Assembly: GCF_014202695.1 (NCBI RefSeq)
Contig: NZ_JACHHH010000001.1
Span: 1-64,000 of the forward strand
Reading direction: 5' to 3'
DNA length: 64,000 bases
DNA from: Oribacterium sinus
Lineage (GTDB): Bacteria; Bacillota; Clostridia; Lachnospirales; Lachnospiraceae
Of the stretch, positions 1-9,166 are shown piece by piece; positions within the stretch are counted from its first letter, which is position 1, and every line of letters starts with the position of its first letter. A program made the translations under genes and the position numbers. The notes beneath the pieces are model-generated. The model did no database searches, was not told the DNA's origin, and was given only the letters and a program-made list of their open reading frames with translations.

Positions 1-129
1 GGATATATCCCTGAGTATACACGAACCGACCTTACAGACAAACTCCACGACACATTTGGTTTTAGAACGGATTACGAGATTGTATCTCAAAGAGAAATAA
101 AAAAGATTTTAACTGCAACGAGAAAGTAG
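1..129 (+). CDS. C-terminal tail of a transposase (partial, runs off the left edge)
   Basis: The window opens inside a reading frame that gives 42 residues and a TAG stop at 127-129. The tail reads ...TDLTDKLHDTFGFRTDYEIV... and ends in a basic KKILTATRK. I recall this ending from IS1634/IS4-type transposases of clostridia; that assignment is from memory and the catalytic part lies outside the window. A strong palindrome follows 27 bp downstream, consistent with the gene ending there. Family is uncertain; that this is the end of a mobile-element gene is a moderate inference. Confidence 0.5.
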   Translation, partial: GYIPEYTRTDLTDKLHDTFGFRTDYEIVSQREIKKILTATRK

Positions 130-156
130 AAATATTGCTAGAATTCAAAAAGAAAA

Positions 157-200
157 CAAGAGCTCATAAATGGCGTAATTACGCCGTTTATGGGCTCTTG
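157..200. terminator. Long near-perfect palindrome after the transposase tail
   Basis: The 44 bp form a stem of about 22 bp with only two G-T type mismatches, centred on GTAATTAC. There is only a short T-rich stretch after it, so it may be a terminator, or the end of the mobile element, or both. Confidence 0.6.
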
Positions 201-293
201 ACTCTTTCGCAACTGTCAAAGACGGGATTATAGCACGAATTAACATTTTTATCAGCTAGGAAAGTGCGCATTGATTAAATGCCGGAAAGAAGG

Positions 294-419
294 TTATAGA
301 TCAACGTCTTTTAAGATAATGTCAAGCATTTGACGCGGTGTAACAACATAGGATTTATTTGGGAAATGTTTGATATTGCCGGTGACAAGCCATGTATCAA
401 TTACAGCAAAATATTTCAT
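294..419 (-). pseudogene. Internally deleted PIN-family toxin remnant
   Basis: A 41-codon frame begins with MKYFAVIDT, the usual start of COG1569-type PIN toxins, in which the next residues carry the first catalytic aspartate region (DTNVLVSA). It then jumps directly to WLVTGNIKHFP...VVTPRQMLDII, which resembles the C-terminal end of the same family. About 90 residues are missing between, without loss of frame. It starts 7 bp after the antitoxin stop, in the normal toxin position. The middle acidic residues of the PIN active site are gone, so the product should be inactive. Confidence 0.72.
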
Positions 420-426
420 AACTTAC

Positions 427-705
427 TTACTTTCTTGCCTCAGCAATTTCTGCGTTAATTTCTTCAAGAGTCATATCGGAGATACCGTATTCTTCAGCAA
501 TTTTGCTGGCTTTTTTCAGGGCATTAATGCCGGGATTGTTTTCAGGACTGATGTTCATACTGAAAGGAATTCCATTTTCTTGATTAAGTCTAGCCATACA
601 CATTCGAAGATATGCAGGTAGAGAAAGTCCTAACTTATCTAAGATTTGTATTGATTTTAGTTTTTCTGTATCCTCTGTTCGAAACTGCACTAATGTACTA
701 GCCAT
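427..705 (-). CDS. RelB/DinJ-family antitoxin
   Basis: This 92-residue protein has the size and layout of a RelB/DinJ antitoxin. An N-terminal ribbon-helix-helix-like segment (STLVQFRTEDTEKLKSIQILDKLGLSLPAYLRM, about residues 3-36) precedes a GIPF segment. The charged C-terminal tail MTLEEINAEIAEARK would normally wrap the toxin. A GGAGG ribosome site lies before the ATG. The partner gene immediately downstream is a gutted PIN toxin (294-419), so this is an orphan antitoxin. It may still repress its own promoter or neutralise a related toxin elsewhere. Family assignment is from pattern recognition. Confidence 0.85.
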   Translation of the reverse strand: MASTLVQFRTEDTEKLKSIQILDKLGLSLPAYLRMCMARLNQENGIPFSMNISPENNPGINALKKASKIAEEYGISDMTLEEINAEIAEARK

Positions 706-884
706 GATTTTACCTCCATAGAAATTTGAATTTACTAATCTCTATATTATAGGATTTAAAATGCAAATGCAATCGAATGATTACATTGTAGAATTTTTGT
801 TGCCTATTAATCAAAGCTAAAGAGAATTATATATCTTTTTCAAGTCACGTTTATAAACTTTATTCAACGAAAGTTAGTAAACGT

Positions 885-1775
885 TTAAAGCCCAAACTCC
901 TTCAGAAGCTTTTCCCGATAATCTTCATCGTAAGAAACTCTCTTAAGATCATCCATCTGTCCTGCTTCCAGAAGTCGACCAACCAAGAGAGCCAAACGAT
1001 TTTGTCCCTTCTCCATACCTTTCTCTATACCTTCCTCTACTGCTTTTTTTCTATACTTTTCTAATAAAACATTCATCTTCTTTTCTCCTTCCTTATCTAA
1101 TTTACCTTCCTTTAATGAGGCTACTCTATGAGACAAAACTTTAGACTTAATTTCCTTAGGATTGGCTTCTTTAAGATCTTTAGCCAGCTTTCCTAATGTA
1201 TTGTCATCCTGCCTTGCTGTATTGAAATAGAGGATATGGGAACCATCTTTAAACAATGTACCTGATTTCTTAATAACACGTTCAATTTGATATAACTGTT
1301 CTCCCTCTCCTAATATATCTTTATCTGTAATAAATATAACATAGCTTTCCGGCAATTTGGAAAACTTTTCTCCCTTCTTTAGGGTATTCGTGTCCATAAG
1401 TGCGGCATGATAACGAGCCCTTTTAGGAGTTGCTCCGGCAGATGAATTCTGTACTTCGATATTATAAAGCAAGCCTTTTTCATCGGTACAAAGGCAGTCC
1501 AATACCAAAGCTCTTCCAAGCAAATTGGGCAGCCTCTTTTGAAGTCTTTGTTCCTTTAATTTTAAGGAAGCGTTGTCCAAAATGATTTGAAGAATATACT
1601 CCGTACAAGCCTGTTCTTCCAGAACTACTTGCATAAAGAGATCATCCATCAAAGTAAGAGATGCGATAATCTTTTTCTTTTCCAGAGCATTCATCTTTTT
1701 CCTTGTACTCTTTGAATTTGCTTCTGAACGACCGGATTTTTTTGCCTTTGCATTAGTAGAATTTGTTATTTTCAT
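885..1775 (-). CDS. Rpn-family recombination-promoting nuclease / PD-(D/E)XK 'transposase'
   Basis: The 296-residue protein matches the Rpn/PDDEXK_2 family, whose members nick DNA and stimulate RecA-independent recombination. About residues 35-60 (FMQVVLEE region) form the usual N-terminal helix block. LVLDCLCTDEKG...YNIEVQNS (about 92-112) supplies the D and ExQ catalytic core. A helical tail with repeated Glu-Lys pairs (EKYRKKAVEEGIEKGMEKG) follows, typical of the family. The first 28 residues are a basic Ser/Lys-rich extension. The gene stands alone between a toxin-antitoxin remnant and a hairpin repeat, as expected for a mobile accessory gene. No inverted repeats were identified around it. 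Confidence 0.85.
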   Translation of the reverse strand: MKITNSTNAKAKKSGRSEANSKSTRKKMNALEKKKIIASLTLMDDLFMQVVLEEQACTEYILQIILDNASLKLKEQRLQKRLPNLLGRALVLDCLCTDEKGLLYNIEVQNSSAGATPKRARYHAALMDTNTLKKGEKFSKLPESYVIFITDKDILGEGEQLYQIERVIKKSGTLFKDGSHILYFNTARQDDNTLGKLAKDLKEANPKEIKSKVLSHRVASLKEGKLDKEGEKKMNVLLEKYRKKAVEEGIEKGMEKGQNRLALLVGRLLEAGQMDDLKRVSYDEDYREKLLKEFGL

Positions 1776-2113
1776 AAGTCACCTGCGGAAAATTAGAGTA
1801 ATAGAAATGATTAATGAGTAAATTTAGATTTTTTGAATAAATAAATTGAAACGAGAATATTGAAGTGAAGAATCAAGTTAAGATTGGGCTTTAGAAAATT
1901 AAAAAGCACTTGAACCTTATTGCCAACTATCTTACTACCAGAATAGTAATTCTCCTATACTCCACATTCGGATAATATCCGTATATGGATAATATAAAAG
2001 TATGGTTGATGAAATGGCACAGCACATCCTTTCCATTCCATCCTCACCCTTTGGTATATCCTAATACATAGGAGCACTGCACATCGTCCCCTTCGCTTAT
2101 ATTCGAGAACTAA

Positions 2114-2259
2114 GGAACACTGTCTATCCCCTTCCCACAAGGCAATCTGAGCCCCTCGGTACTTAACAAAAGCGAGCGAAGCGAAGCTTGCGTTTAGTAC
2201 CGTTAGCCGGGCGAAGTTAGCGGGAGCGTGCCTTGGGGGAAGGGGATAGACAGTGTTCC
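2114..2259. repeat. Large hairpin repeat, copy R1
   Basis: Perfect 23-bp inverted arms lie at 2114-2136 and 2237-2259. Inside them come AAGGCA/TGCCTT, then the element core: GCAATCTGAGCCC, CGGTACT paired with AGTACCG, and GCGAAGTTAGCGGGAGCGTGCC. The same core recurs at 25404-25943 and 34811-35325, so this is one family. A spurious open frame crosses it on the minus strand (1955-2302). No protein-coding role is evident. The rest of the 610-bp gap at 1776-2385 shows nothing else apart from the terminator at 2291-2330. Confidence 0.85.
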
Positions 2260-2290
2260 GAGGCGCCGCATAGTCCATCGAAAAGACAAT

Positions 2291-2330
2291 AAAAAAGCAC
2301 ATCTCCCTCCAAAAGATAGAAGATATGCTT
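2291..2330 (-). terminator. Rho-independent terminator of the cheA-cheW-cheR operon
   Basis: Read on the minus strand, AGCATATCT pairs with AGATGTGCT and is followed by TTTTTTAT. It lies about 55 bp past the cheR stop. Confidence 0.75.
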
Positions 2331-2385
2331 TATCACTTGATTCGTATTGTTAATCATTCTCTTTATAAAGCGCTTTTCTTAGCCC

Positions 2386-3204
2386 TTATTTTTCATCCTT
2401 CCGATAAATCGCAGGCTTTACATAGGTATAAGGGCAAGTGGCTTTTGTAAGTCCCTCGGAATGGCCGATAAAGAGGTGTCCTCCGGGGTAAGTCACATCA
2501 TAGAAACGCTTTACCAAGGCGTCCTTGGTGGGCTGGTCAAAGTAAATCATAACATTCCGACAAAAGATTAAATCAAAGTCTCTCTTAAATTTGATGGGAG
2601 ACATGAGATTAAAGGGGCGGAAGATAACATTTCTTCGAAGCTCCTCGCTTACGGTGTAATATCCGTCTTCAATGGGAACAAAATACTTGTTTTTCCAGCT
2701 CTTTGGAAGCTTTTCCAGGCTTTCCGGAAGATACTTGGGGTTTTCCGCCTTGGATAAGACATTTTGAGAAATATCCGTAGCCAGGATACGAGTGTCCCAA
2801 TTTCCCCCTAACTTTCCAAAGTACTCTAAGAGGTACATGGAAATATTGTAGGGCTCTTCTCCGGAAGAGCAACCGGCGCTCCAGATAGAGAGCAACCGGT
2901 CATTCTTATGTTTTTCTGCTAATTGGGGCATCACCACATTTTCCAGATAATCAAAGTGAGATTCCTCTCGCATGAAGTAGGTGTAATTGGTGGTGAGCTT
3001 ATTCAGCAGGGTGGTCATCATATCCTGGTCCTGTTTTTGGATAATGTCATTCACATAATCGTGAAAGTCCGTATATCCCCGGCTCTCCAGGATAGAAGAG
3101 AGACGGCTTACAATCAAAGGCTTTTTACGCTTTAGGTCAATGCCGAATTTCTCCTGCATAAAGGTATAAAGCCGCTTAAAGTCCTCATCAGATAAATCGT
3201 TCAT
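2386..3204 (-). CDS. cheR: Chemotaxis protein methyltransferase CheR
   Basis: CheR transfers methyl groups from S-adenosylmethionine to glutamates on the signalling domains of MCPs in the cytoplasm, setting receptor adaptation. The 272-residue length is normal. The N-terminal helical domain (about 1-75) precedes the Rossmann-type domain with WSAGCSSGEEPYN (SAM-binding motif I, about residue 108). FCRNVMIYFDQPTKDAL and GGHLFIGHSEGL follow, all standard CheR signatures. It starts 10 bp after the cheW stop, last gene of cheA-cheW-cheR. No cheB, cheD or cheY lies in this operon, so adaptation partners must be elsewhere. The likely substrates include the four MCPs encoded at 6853-17142. Confidence 0.96.
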   Translation of the reverse strand: MNDLSDEDFKRLYTFMQEKFGIDLKRKKPLIVSRLSSILESRGYTDFHDYVNDIIQKQDQDMMTTLLNKLTTNYTYFMREESHFDYLENVVMPQLAEKHKNDRLLSIWSAGCSSGEEPYNISMYLLEYFGKLGGNWDTRILATDISQNVLSKAENPKYLPESLEKLPKSWKNKYFVPIEDGYYTVSEELRRNVIFRPFNLMSPIKFKRDFDLIFCRNVMIYFDQPTKDALVKRFYDVTYPGGHLFIGHSEGLTKATCPYTYVKPAIYRKDEK

Positions 3205-3214
3205 AAAATCCCTC

Positions 3215-3730
3215 TTATACTACTTCAGAAGTAGAGGAGGATTGCACTAAGGAAGCTGCGTCAAAGGACATAGCAACTTCTCCGCTATCTAAAGTAAGCA
3301 TGCCGTTGCAAAGCTTCTGACGATTCCGTAAAGGAATGGGCTGTACTTCGCTGGTGTCAATGTCGATAACCTGACGTACCTTATCTACGATGATACCGAT
3401 AGGTACGGAATCAATATTTAATACGATAATGCAGGTCTTAGAGGTATATTCCTCGGCTTCTCTATCCATTAGTAAACGAATGTCCACAACCGGGAGGATA
3501 GAACCTCTTAAGTTGATGATTCCCTTTACATAATGGGGAACCATGGGAAGAGCAGTGATGCTATGATCATTGATAATTTCAATCACATAGCTTGTGCTCA
3601 TATACATTACCAATCCGCCGGATTCGAAGGTTAAGCAACGCTCTGCATCGGTTAAATCTTTCTCGTCCTGCTTGTTTTCTTGACTTTCAACTTCTTCTAA
3701 TAATTCTTCTTGCATCAATTCTTCTGCCAT
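3215..3730 (-). CDS. cheW: Chemotaxis coupling protein CheW
   Basis: CheW bridges MCP signalling tips and the CheA kinase. The predicted 171-residue protein has a Glu-rich N-terminal leader (about 1-30) and then the SH3-like CheW fold. Recognisable parts are FESGGLVMYMSTSYVIEII, the GIINLRGSILPVVDIR core and a GIIVDKVRQVIDI segment. The open frame extends nine codons further upstream. I chose ATG at 3730 because AAGGAGG lies 8 bp before it. With this start the gap to cheA is 13 bp. The three genes are probably co-transcribed from the motif at 5890-5914. Confidence 0.95.
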   Translation of the reverse strand: MAEELMQEELLEEVESQENKQDEKDLTDAERCLTFESGGLVMYMSTSYVIEIINDHSITALPMVPHYVKGIINLRGSILPVVDIRLLMDREAEEYTSKTCIIVLNIDSVPIGIIVDKVRQVIDIDTSEVQPIPLRNRQKLCNGMLTLDSGEVAMSFDAASLVQSSSTSEVV

Positions 3731-3743
3731 GCTGCTTCCCTCC

Positions 3744-5825
3744 TTAAATGTTTTCAATGGCTTGAGAGTACAAGCCTAGCACGTCTAAGATGATACAAAT
3801 GTTTCCATCTCCTAAGATGGAGCAACCATTAATACCACTGGACTTTAAGTCATACGCATTGAAGTAAGCGGGGAGTGGTTTTACCACAACCTGCTGTTCT
3901 CCGATTAAGTCATCTACGAATAGGCAGCAAGACTTGTCTCCGGCCTCTACCCAGATGAGAACACCGTCCTGTAAATCGGTGTATTTTCCTTCGATGCCGT
4001 AGAAATTGTTCAGGCGAATGATAGGATAGAAAACATCCATTCTCTTTACCATCTCATTTCCGTTCTCGTCAAATACGACTTCGGAATCATCTACCTTGAA
4101 GGACTGACGAATATTTACGATAGGAATGGTGAAGATGGTATCTCCAACATTTACCTTCATACCGTCCATAATAGCCAGTGTAAGAGGAATCTTCATGGTG
4201 AAGGTTGAACCCTTACCGATTTCACTGGAAATGCTGATGGTTCCACCAACAGACTCCAGATTCTTTTTTACTACGTCCATACCAACGCCTCGACCGGAGA
4301 ACTCGGTTACTGCGGTATTGGTGGAGAAGCCGGGAAGCATAATCAAGCCCAAAGCTTCTTTCTTGCTGTATTCGGAACGAGGCTTGTAAAGGATTCCCTT
4401 TTCCTCGGCCTTATCTAAAAGCTTTTCCGGATCCATTCCGTAACCGTCATCCTGAACGGTAATGATAACTTCGGAAGAAGTGTGAGAAGCGGAGAGGATT
4501 AACTCACCCTGAGAATCCTTACCTGCTGCGATACGCTCTTCCTTGGTTTCTTCGATACCGTGGTCCATACTGTTACGGACAATGTGCATCAAAGGATCCT
4601 GAATGCTATCTACGATAGTCTTATCTACTTCGGTATCCTCACCGATGATGGTAAGCTTAACGTCTTTTCCAAGCTTCTGCTTCATATCACGAACGATACG
4701 GTTCATCTTCTGGAAAACACCGGAGATGGACACCATTCGTAAGCTCATGGCGATATCCTGAAGATCGTCTGTTAACTTACGAAGCTGTCTTGCAGACTTC
4801 ATGAAGTTGTCCAGACTTTCCTGAGGCAGCATACGAAGAACAGGAGAGGAGGTTACCATAGATTCGGTAATAACAATTTCTCCTACCAGGTCGTTTAAGC
4901 TGTCCAGCTTCTGCAGGTTTACGGAAATCAAGCTTTGCTTTACAGGCGCTGCAGCCTTTTGCTGTGCAGTCTGCTGAGCCGCTGCAGGCTCTTTACTTGC
5001 CTTTGGTGCGGAACTGCTTTCTGCATTTGCGCTCTTAACCTCAGCCTTTGCCTCAGCCTTTGTTGCCTCTACCGGCTCATAGGAGAGGATATGGCTCTGC
5101 TCCCGTAAGATTTTCTCACCCTTTTCGCAGTCCTCGTCACTATCGAAGGCAAGGAAAAATCCTTCATCGATAATGGTTTGTGCTGTTTCCGGATTGCTAT
5201 CCATATCTGCAGGATAATAACGGAACTCTAAGTCAAATTCCTTGATTGCATTTACAATCATAAAGGCACGAAGATTTTCCATGCCGATTCCTTCATCTAA
5301 GAAGACATGAATGAATTTCTTAGCCTTATCGTCCTTCGGAAGATTGCGATTCTCACCGGAAGCCTTTGTACTGTCTGCCGCTTCTACAACAGGAGCGGAG
5401 TCAGCAGGAGCTTTTCCGGAAATCTTTGCCAAGAAAGCATTGATGGAACCTGCAAATTCTTCAACATTGTTATCCAGCTCTTCGCCGGCCTTTACCTTCT
5501 CCAGTCCGCTACGAAGAAAATCCTCAGAACGGAACATTAAGTCGAAAAGTTCACTTTTCTGGTCTCCGCTTAAAGAATCAATTCCCTTATCACGAATAAA
5601 GAAGAACATGTCTTCAATATGGTGAGCGATATTGGAGAGAGGAGTGAACTCCATCATGGCACTGGAACCCTTAATGGTGTGCATGATTCGGAAAATTTCA
5701 TTTACGTCATCTGTGGAGAAATCCCCTACCTTTTCGTCTGCGATAAGCATTTCGTCCAACTTATCCAGGAGCGCTTCTGTCTCCAAGAGATAGGTGTCCA
5801 GCATTCCTTCCATTGTACTATCCAT
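3744..5825 (-). CDS. cheA: Chemotaxis histidine kinase CheA
   Basis: CheA autophosphorylates under control of MCPs and phosphorylates CheY. The 693 residues carry all classical domains. P1/Hpt includes RIMHTIKGSSAMM with His49 as the phosphoryl site. A P2-like region spans about 170-250, followed by an Ala/Lys/Pro linker (about 255-300). P3 dimerisation begins at about 300. The P4 ATPase carries HIVRNSMDHGIE, DDGYGMD and GRGVGMDVV. P5, the CheW-like regulatory domain, runs from about 545 to the end. The ATG at 5825 has a GGTGG ribosome site. A sigma-28-like motif lies at 5890-5914, downstream of the flgB terminator, so cheA appears to have its own promoter. Confidence 0.97.
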   Translation of the reverse strand: MDSTMEGMLDTYLLETEALLDKLDEMLIADEKVGDFSTDDVNEIFRIMHTIKGSSAMMEFTPLSNIAHHIEDMFFFIRDKGIDSLSGDQKSELFDLMFRSEDFLRSGLEKVKAGEELDNNVEEFAGSINAFLAKISGKAPADSAPVVEAADSTKASGENRNLPKDDKAKKFIHVFLDEGIGMENLRAFMIVNAIKEFDLEFRYYPADMDSNPETAQTIIDEGFFLAFDSDEDCEKGEKILREQSHILSYEPVEATKAEAKAEVKSANAESSSAPKASKEPAAAQQTAQQKAAAPVKQSLISVNLQKLDSLNDLVGEIVITESMVTSSPVLRMLPQESLDNFMKSARQLRKLTDDLQDIAMSLRMVSISGVFQKMNRIVRDMKQKLGKDVKLTIIGEDTEVDKTIVDSIQDPLMHIVRNSMDHGIEETKEERIAAGKDSQGELILSASHTSSEVIITVQDDGYGMDPEKLLDKAEEKGILYKPRSEYSKKEALGLIMLPGFSTNTAVTEFSGRGVGMDVVKKNLESVGGTISISSEIGKGSTFTMKIPLTLAIMDGMKVNVGDTIFTIPIVNIRQSFKVDDSEVVFDENGNEMVKRMDVFYPIIRLNNFYGIEGKYTDLQDGVLIWVEAGDKSCCLFVDDLIGEQQVVVKPLPAYFNAYDLKSSGINGCSILGDGNICIILDVLGLYSQAIENI

Positions 5826-5889
5826 AGTTTTACCACCTTTTCCTATTTACTAAACTGTGTTCTGTTGCACAGCAGTATCCTCGTTATCT

Positions 5890-5914
5890 ATCGGCAAAAT
5901 CCCTACTGCCATAA
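5890..5914 (-). promoter_or_regulatory. Sigma-28-like promoter of cheA
   Basis: On the minus strand TTAT (5911-5914), 17 bp, then CGAT (5890-5893) within GCCGATAGAT. Spacing and -10 fit SigD/FliA; the -35 is TTAT instead of TAAA. The same pattern precedes six other motility-linked units here. Confidence 0.6.
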
Positions 5915-5934
5915 GGCAAAGTTGGAAAATGCCG

Positions 5935-5963
5935 AAAAAAAACACTGCCCTTTCGGCAGTGCT
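5935..5963 (-). terminator. Rho-independent terminator between flgB and cheA
   Basis: On the minus strand CACTGCC pairs with GGCAGTG around a 5-base loop and is followed by eight T. It separates flgB from the cheA operon. Confidence 0.85.
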
Positions 5964-6080
5964 TCTATTCCCATTTCCTCCATAAAAGGGAGAAAAACTC
6001 AGTATTCCAGAAAAGTTCGGAAGCATCCTTTCTTCCTGAAATCATCATTTTCCTCTTCCTATCATCCTATGGAAAAGGGG

Positions 6081-6470
6081 CTAGAAGCTCTTCGCTGCTG
6101 CCATAAGTCTTCTTAAGTCATTGTTTACAGAGTTTACCATATACTGGTAAGCGTAGGTGGTTTTAACAAGCTCCACCTGTTCCTGATCCATGTCAACGTT
6201 ATTTCCATCTAGTCGACTGGATTCGTTTTTTGTGCTGTGAATTCTTGCCCTCTGGGACTGTATTGCATTCCCGATGGCGACTTTTTTTCGTCCACCCTGC
6301 TCCGCAGTAGAAATGCGGTGGAGAAGTTCATTCTCAAAGGTGAGATATTTTGACTTGTAATTCGGCGTATCCACATTGGCGATATTGTTCACCGTAAGAT
6401 TCTGCCGTCCCCAGAGTAAATCCAGGGTCTTCTCCGTGAGGGCTACTCCATTTCCATAAAATAATGACAT
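6081..6470 (-). CDS. flgB: Flagellar basal-body rod protein FlgB
   Basis: FlgB is the proximal rod subunit of the flagellar basal body. The 129-residue length is normal. The N-terminal region holds the conserved NLTVNNIANVDTPNYKSKYLTFE block (about residues 23-46). The C-terminal helix contains NNVDMDQEQVELVKTTYAYQYM, the standard rod/hook packing motif. Oddly it stands alone: a terminator follows it, cheA comes next, and there is no flgC or fliE in the window, whereas flgB-flgC-fliE are usually joined. A sigma-28-like motif lies 38 bp upstream of the start, while rod genes are often early-class. Apart from this promoter and that of the first MCP gene, the 382-bp gap to 6853 shows nothing more. 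Confidence 0.95.
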   Translation of the reverse strand: MSLFYGNGVALTEKTLDLLWGRQNLTVNNIANVDTPNYKSKYLTFENELLHRISTAEQGGRKKVAIGNAIQSQRARIHSTKNESSRLDGNNVDMDQEQVELVKTTYAYQYMVNSVNNDLRRLMAAAKSF

Positions 6471-6507
6471 AGCTATCCTTTCTCTCTGTTTTTTAGCTCA
6501 ACACAAT

Positions 6508-6532
6508 ATCGGACAGTTTTGCTTTTTTATAA
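6508..6532 (-). promoter_or_regulatory. Sigma-28-like promoter of flgB
   Basis: On the minus strand TTAT (6529-6532), 17 bp, then CGAT (6508-6511) in a perfect TCCGATAT -10. An A-rich stretch follows the TTAT, as in the fourth MCP promoter. Confidence 0.65.
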
Positions 6533-6762
6533 GAGAAAAGCAGATTTTTCTTTTTGCTTTTTTTAGAATTCTGTCTTTACTCTTCCTGTTTTCGTGTTTT
6601 GCTTTTTTGAGCCTTATTATCCTTTAGCGGAATTTGAAAATCTTTCCATATAATTAAGAAGAAAGTTTTTTGCATAATAGCATTTTCAGAAAGAAAGTAC
6701 AAGAAAGCTTCTTGAATCTTTTTCACAGACAGGGAAAATCCTTTGAGAAAGCACGGATTCTC

Positions 6763-6787
6763 TTATATAAGTATGGGCTACGCCGAT
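6763..6787 (+). promoter_or_regulatory. Sigma-28-like promoter of the first MCP gene
   Basis: TTAT (6763-6766), 17 bp, CGAT (6784-6787) in GCCGATGAATC. The flanking CTTATA and CGATGAATCTA are shared with the promoter of the second MCP gene. Confidence 0.6.
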
Positions 6788-6852
6788 GAATCTATGAGCT
6801 TATAAGATCGACAATAAAAATAGGAGTTCGAAATTCAAGGAGGAATGAAAAC

Positions 6853-9051
6853 GTGAAGAAAAAACAAGAAATGAAGGGGTCTATATTGGAGAACTTTGGA
6901 CTGGGGCAGAAAATGTCATTGATTATCGGTGGGCTGACCTTTGTAATGTTGCTTTGCTTACTGTATTTTTTGCTACATAGCTTTAGATTATCTATGAACA
7001 AAAAAGTAGATGCCAATATGGCGGATAAGGTGGAGCAGGCCTCCTATACTTTGGATGATTTGATAACCAAGCTGAATGCCACAGCAGATAATATTGAGGC
7101 AAGTATCAGCTTTGTTTTTGATCAGCATGATGAGGTGGGAGGGGTTCCCGGCAACCCCTGGACCATTAACGATGAGGATGGAAATCCTCAGAGCATTACT
7201 CCTATGGAGAATGTAGCTTTTCGAAGCCGTGTGGTAAATGCATTTCTTCCTGCCTCCCGTTACAATGCGGAGGTGGTGATTCTAAATGCACTGTATGCCA
7301 ATCTGAAAACGGAACCGAATCTGGCAGATATCGGTATCTTGTTTGAGCCGAATGCATTTTATCAGGGGATAGAAAATTATGCTCCTATTCTTTCTCAAGA
7401 CGATCTGGATAAAAGAGCGATTACCAACCATCCTTATTCCAATTATCAGGATGAAATTTATTATAAGGCGGTAAAGGAAAAGGGCTCCACCTTTATCACA
7501 CCGGTTTACGGAGATATTAGCAAGCCGGAAGAAAGAATGTTTGCCATTTATCATCCTATTATCAAGAACAATCAGTTCCTGGGAACTATTCTTTTAGACG
7601 TTAAGGAAGAGGTTTTGCTTACTGCAAGTCAGAGCGATGAGGAATTTCCCTCCATGTTTGTGAATTTGATTGACGGAGAGGGGCTTATTCACAGTAAAAG
7701 TGAAGCGGTAAACGGAAAAACTTTGCAGGAGCTTCTCCCGGAGAAGGCAAGCGCTGCCATTTCCGAGAAGATGGAATCTAAAGAAGCTTTTGCTATTAAT
7801 ATTGTCAATGAGAATGGACAGGAAAGAAGAGAGTATTATTACCCCATCGATATGGAAGGCAGTACCTGGTGGACCAGACTCAGCATTTCTCACAGCGATT
7901 ATAGTAAGGAAGTGGACAGATTAAGAAATGTTGGCATTGTGGCAGGTCTCAGCACGGTATTTATTCTTGTGTTGGCATGTGTCCTGCTGATTGGCCATTT
8001 CTTAAAGCCCTTGCAGAAGGTTGCAGAAGTAGGGGAAAAGCTATCCGTAGGAGATTTCTCCATGGATCTTTCCTATAAGAGCAAGGATGAAATCGGACGT
8101 TTAATGCATTCCATGGGGGATGTAGTTTCCAGAATTCGTTCTATCATAGGAGACCTTTCCGAGAAATTAAATCAGCTTGCCCAGGGAAATTTCAATGTGG
8201 AAATGAACAATGCGGAGTACTATAGCGGTGCCTATCGTCCACTGTTTGATTCCATTAACAATATTTCCACAGATCTTTCCGGCACCATGGCGGAGATTCA
8301 GCAGAGTGCGGTACAGGTAAATTCCGGTGCGGAGCAGGTAAGCTCCGGTGCCCAGGGACTTTCTCAGGGTGCTACAGAGCAGGCTTCTTCCATCGAAGAG
8401 CTTTCTGCAACGGTAAATGATATTTCCGAGCACATTAAGAAGACCGCGGAGAACACCCGTCTGGCTAATGCAGAGGCACAAAATGCCGGTAAGGAAGTAA
8501 GCAATTCCGACAAGCAGATGCAGCAGATGAAGGCTGCTATGGAAAACATCAATGAAAAGTCCGGAGAAATCTCCAAAATTATCAAGACCATTGATGATAT
8601 TGCCTTCCAGACCAATATTTTGGCGCTGAATGCGGCAATCGAAGCGGCAAGAGCCGGCGTAGCCGGAAAGGGTTTTGCGGTAGTAGCGGATGAGGTAGGA
8701 AATTTGGCTCAGAAGTCTGCAAACGCTGCGAAGGATACCACCATGTTAATTGAAGAAACCCTTCAGGCGGTAGAGCAGGGAACGGTTCTTGCTGATAGCA
8801 CCGCAGAATCCTTACAGAGAGTGGTAAGCGGTACAGGCAAGGTAACAGATTTGGTAAATCGGATTGCGGAAGCCTCTGTAGAGCAGTCCAGAGCGGTAGA
8901 GCAGGTATCTGTAGGAATCGATCAGATTTCCTCCGTAGTACAGAGCAACACCGCCACAGCGGAAGAGTCTGCAGCAGCTTCTGAGGAGCTGTCCGGACAG
9001 GCCCATATCCTAAGTGATTTGGTGGGAAGATTCAGTCTTCGAGAGGAATAA
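6853..9051 (+). CDS. Methyl-accepting chemotaxis protein 1 (Cache-type sensor)
   Basis: Transmembrane chemoreceptor of 732 residues. TM1 lies at about 22-44. A large extracytoplasmic sensor of about 310 residues (dCache-like, with FRSRVV...[10 protein letters not shown]) follows. TM2 is at about 360-383, then HAMP and a second HAMP-like segment ([10 protein letters not shown]). The methyl-accepting domain carries the signalling tip [23 protein letters not shown] (about residues 575-600). Start is GTG at 6853 with AAGGAGG 9 bp upstream; an overlapping ATG at 6844 hits a stop at once. No C-terminal CheR-tether pentapeptide is seen. The ligand is unknown. It is the first of four tandem MCPs and most similar to the second. 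Confidence 0.95.
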   Translation: MKKKQEMKGSILENFGLGQKMSLIIGGLTFVMLLCLLYFLLHSFRLSMNKKVDANMADKVEQASYTLDDLITKLNATADNIEASISFVFDQHDEVGGVPGNPWTINDEDGNPQSITPMENVAFRSRVVNAFLPASRYNAEVVILNALYANLKTEPNLADIGILFEPNAFYQGIENYAPILSQDDLDKRAITNHPYSNYQDEIYYKAVKEKGSTFITPVYGDISKPEERMFAIYHPIIKNNQFLGTILLDVKEEVLLTASQSDEEFPSMFVNLIDGEGLIHSKSEAVNGKTLQELLPEKASAAISEKMESKEAFAINIVNENGQERREYYYPIDMEGSTWWTRLSISHSDYSKEVDRLRNVGIVAGLSTVFILVLACVLLIGHFLKPLQKVAEVGEKLSVGDFSMDLSYKSKDEIGRLMHSMGDVVSRIRSIIGDLSEKLNQLAQGNFNVEMNNAEYYSGAYRPLFDSINNISTDLSGTMAEIQQSAVQVNSGAEQVSSGAQGLSQGATEQASSIEELSATVNDISEHIKKTAENTRLANAEAQNAGKEVSNSDKQMQQMKAAMENINEKSGEISKIIKTIDDIAFQTNILALNAAIEAARAGVAGKGFAVVADEVGNLAQKSANAAKDTTMLIEETLQAVEQGTVLADSTAESLQRVVSGTGKVTDLVNRIAEASVEQSRAVEQVSVGIDQISSVVQSNTATAEESAAASEELSGQAHILSDLVGRFSLREE

Positions 9052-9076
9052 GCATAAGCGAAAAAACAGTTTTCGC

Positions 9077-9101
9077 TTATAAATGTATGGGGATGGTCGA
9101 T
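9077..9101 (+). promoter_or_regulatory. Sigma-28-like promoter of the second MCP gene
   Basis: TTAT (9077-9080), 17 bp, CGAT (9098-9101) in GTCGATGAATC, only 25 bp after the preceding stop codon. Confidence 0.6.
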
Positions 9102-9166
9102 GAATCTAAGAGTTCTTCATTAAAAAATGATTTAGGAGCACGAAATTCAAGGAGGAAAGAAAAAAT

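Noticed and set aside
1955-2302. 115-codon frame on the minus strand
   Set aside because: It runs through the R1 hairpin; its residues KYRGAQIAL are just the translated repeat core, and there is no family or composition support.
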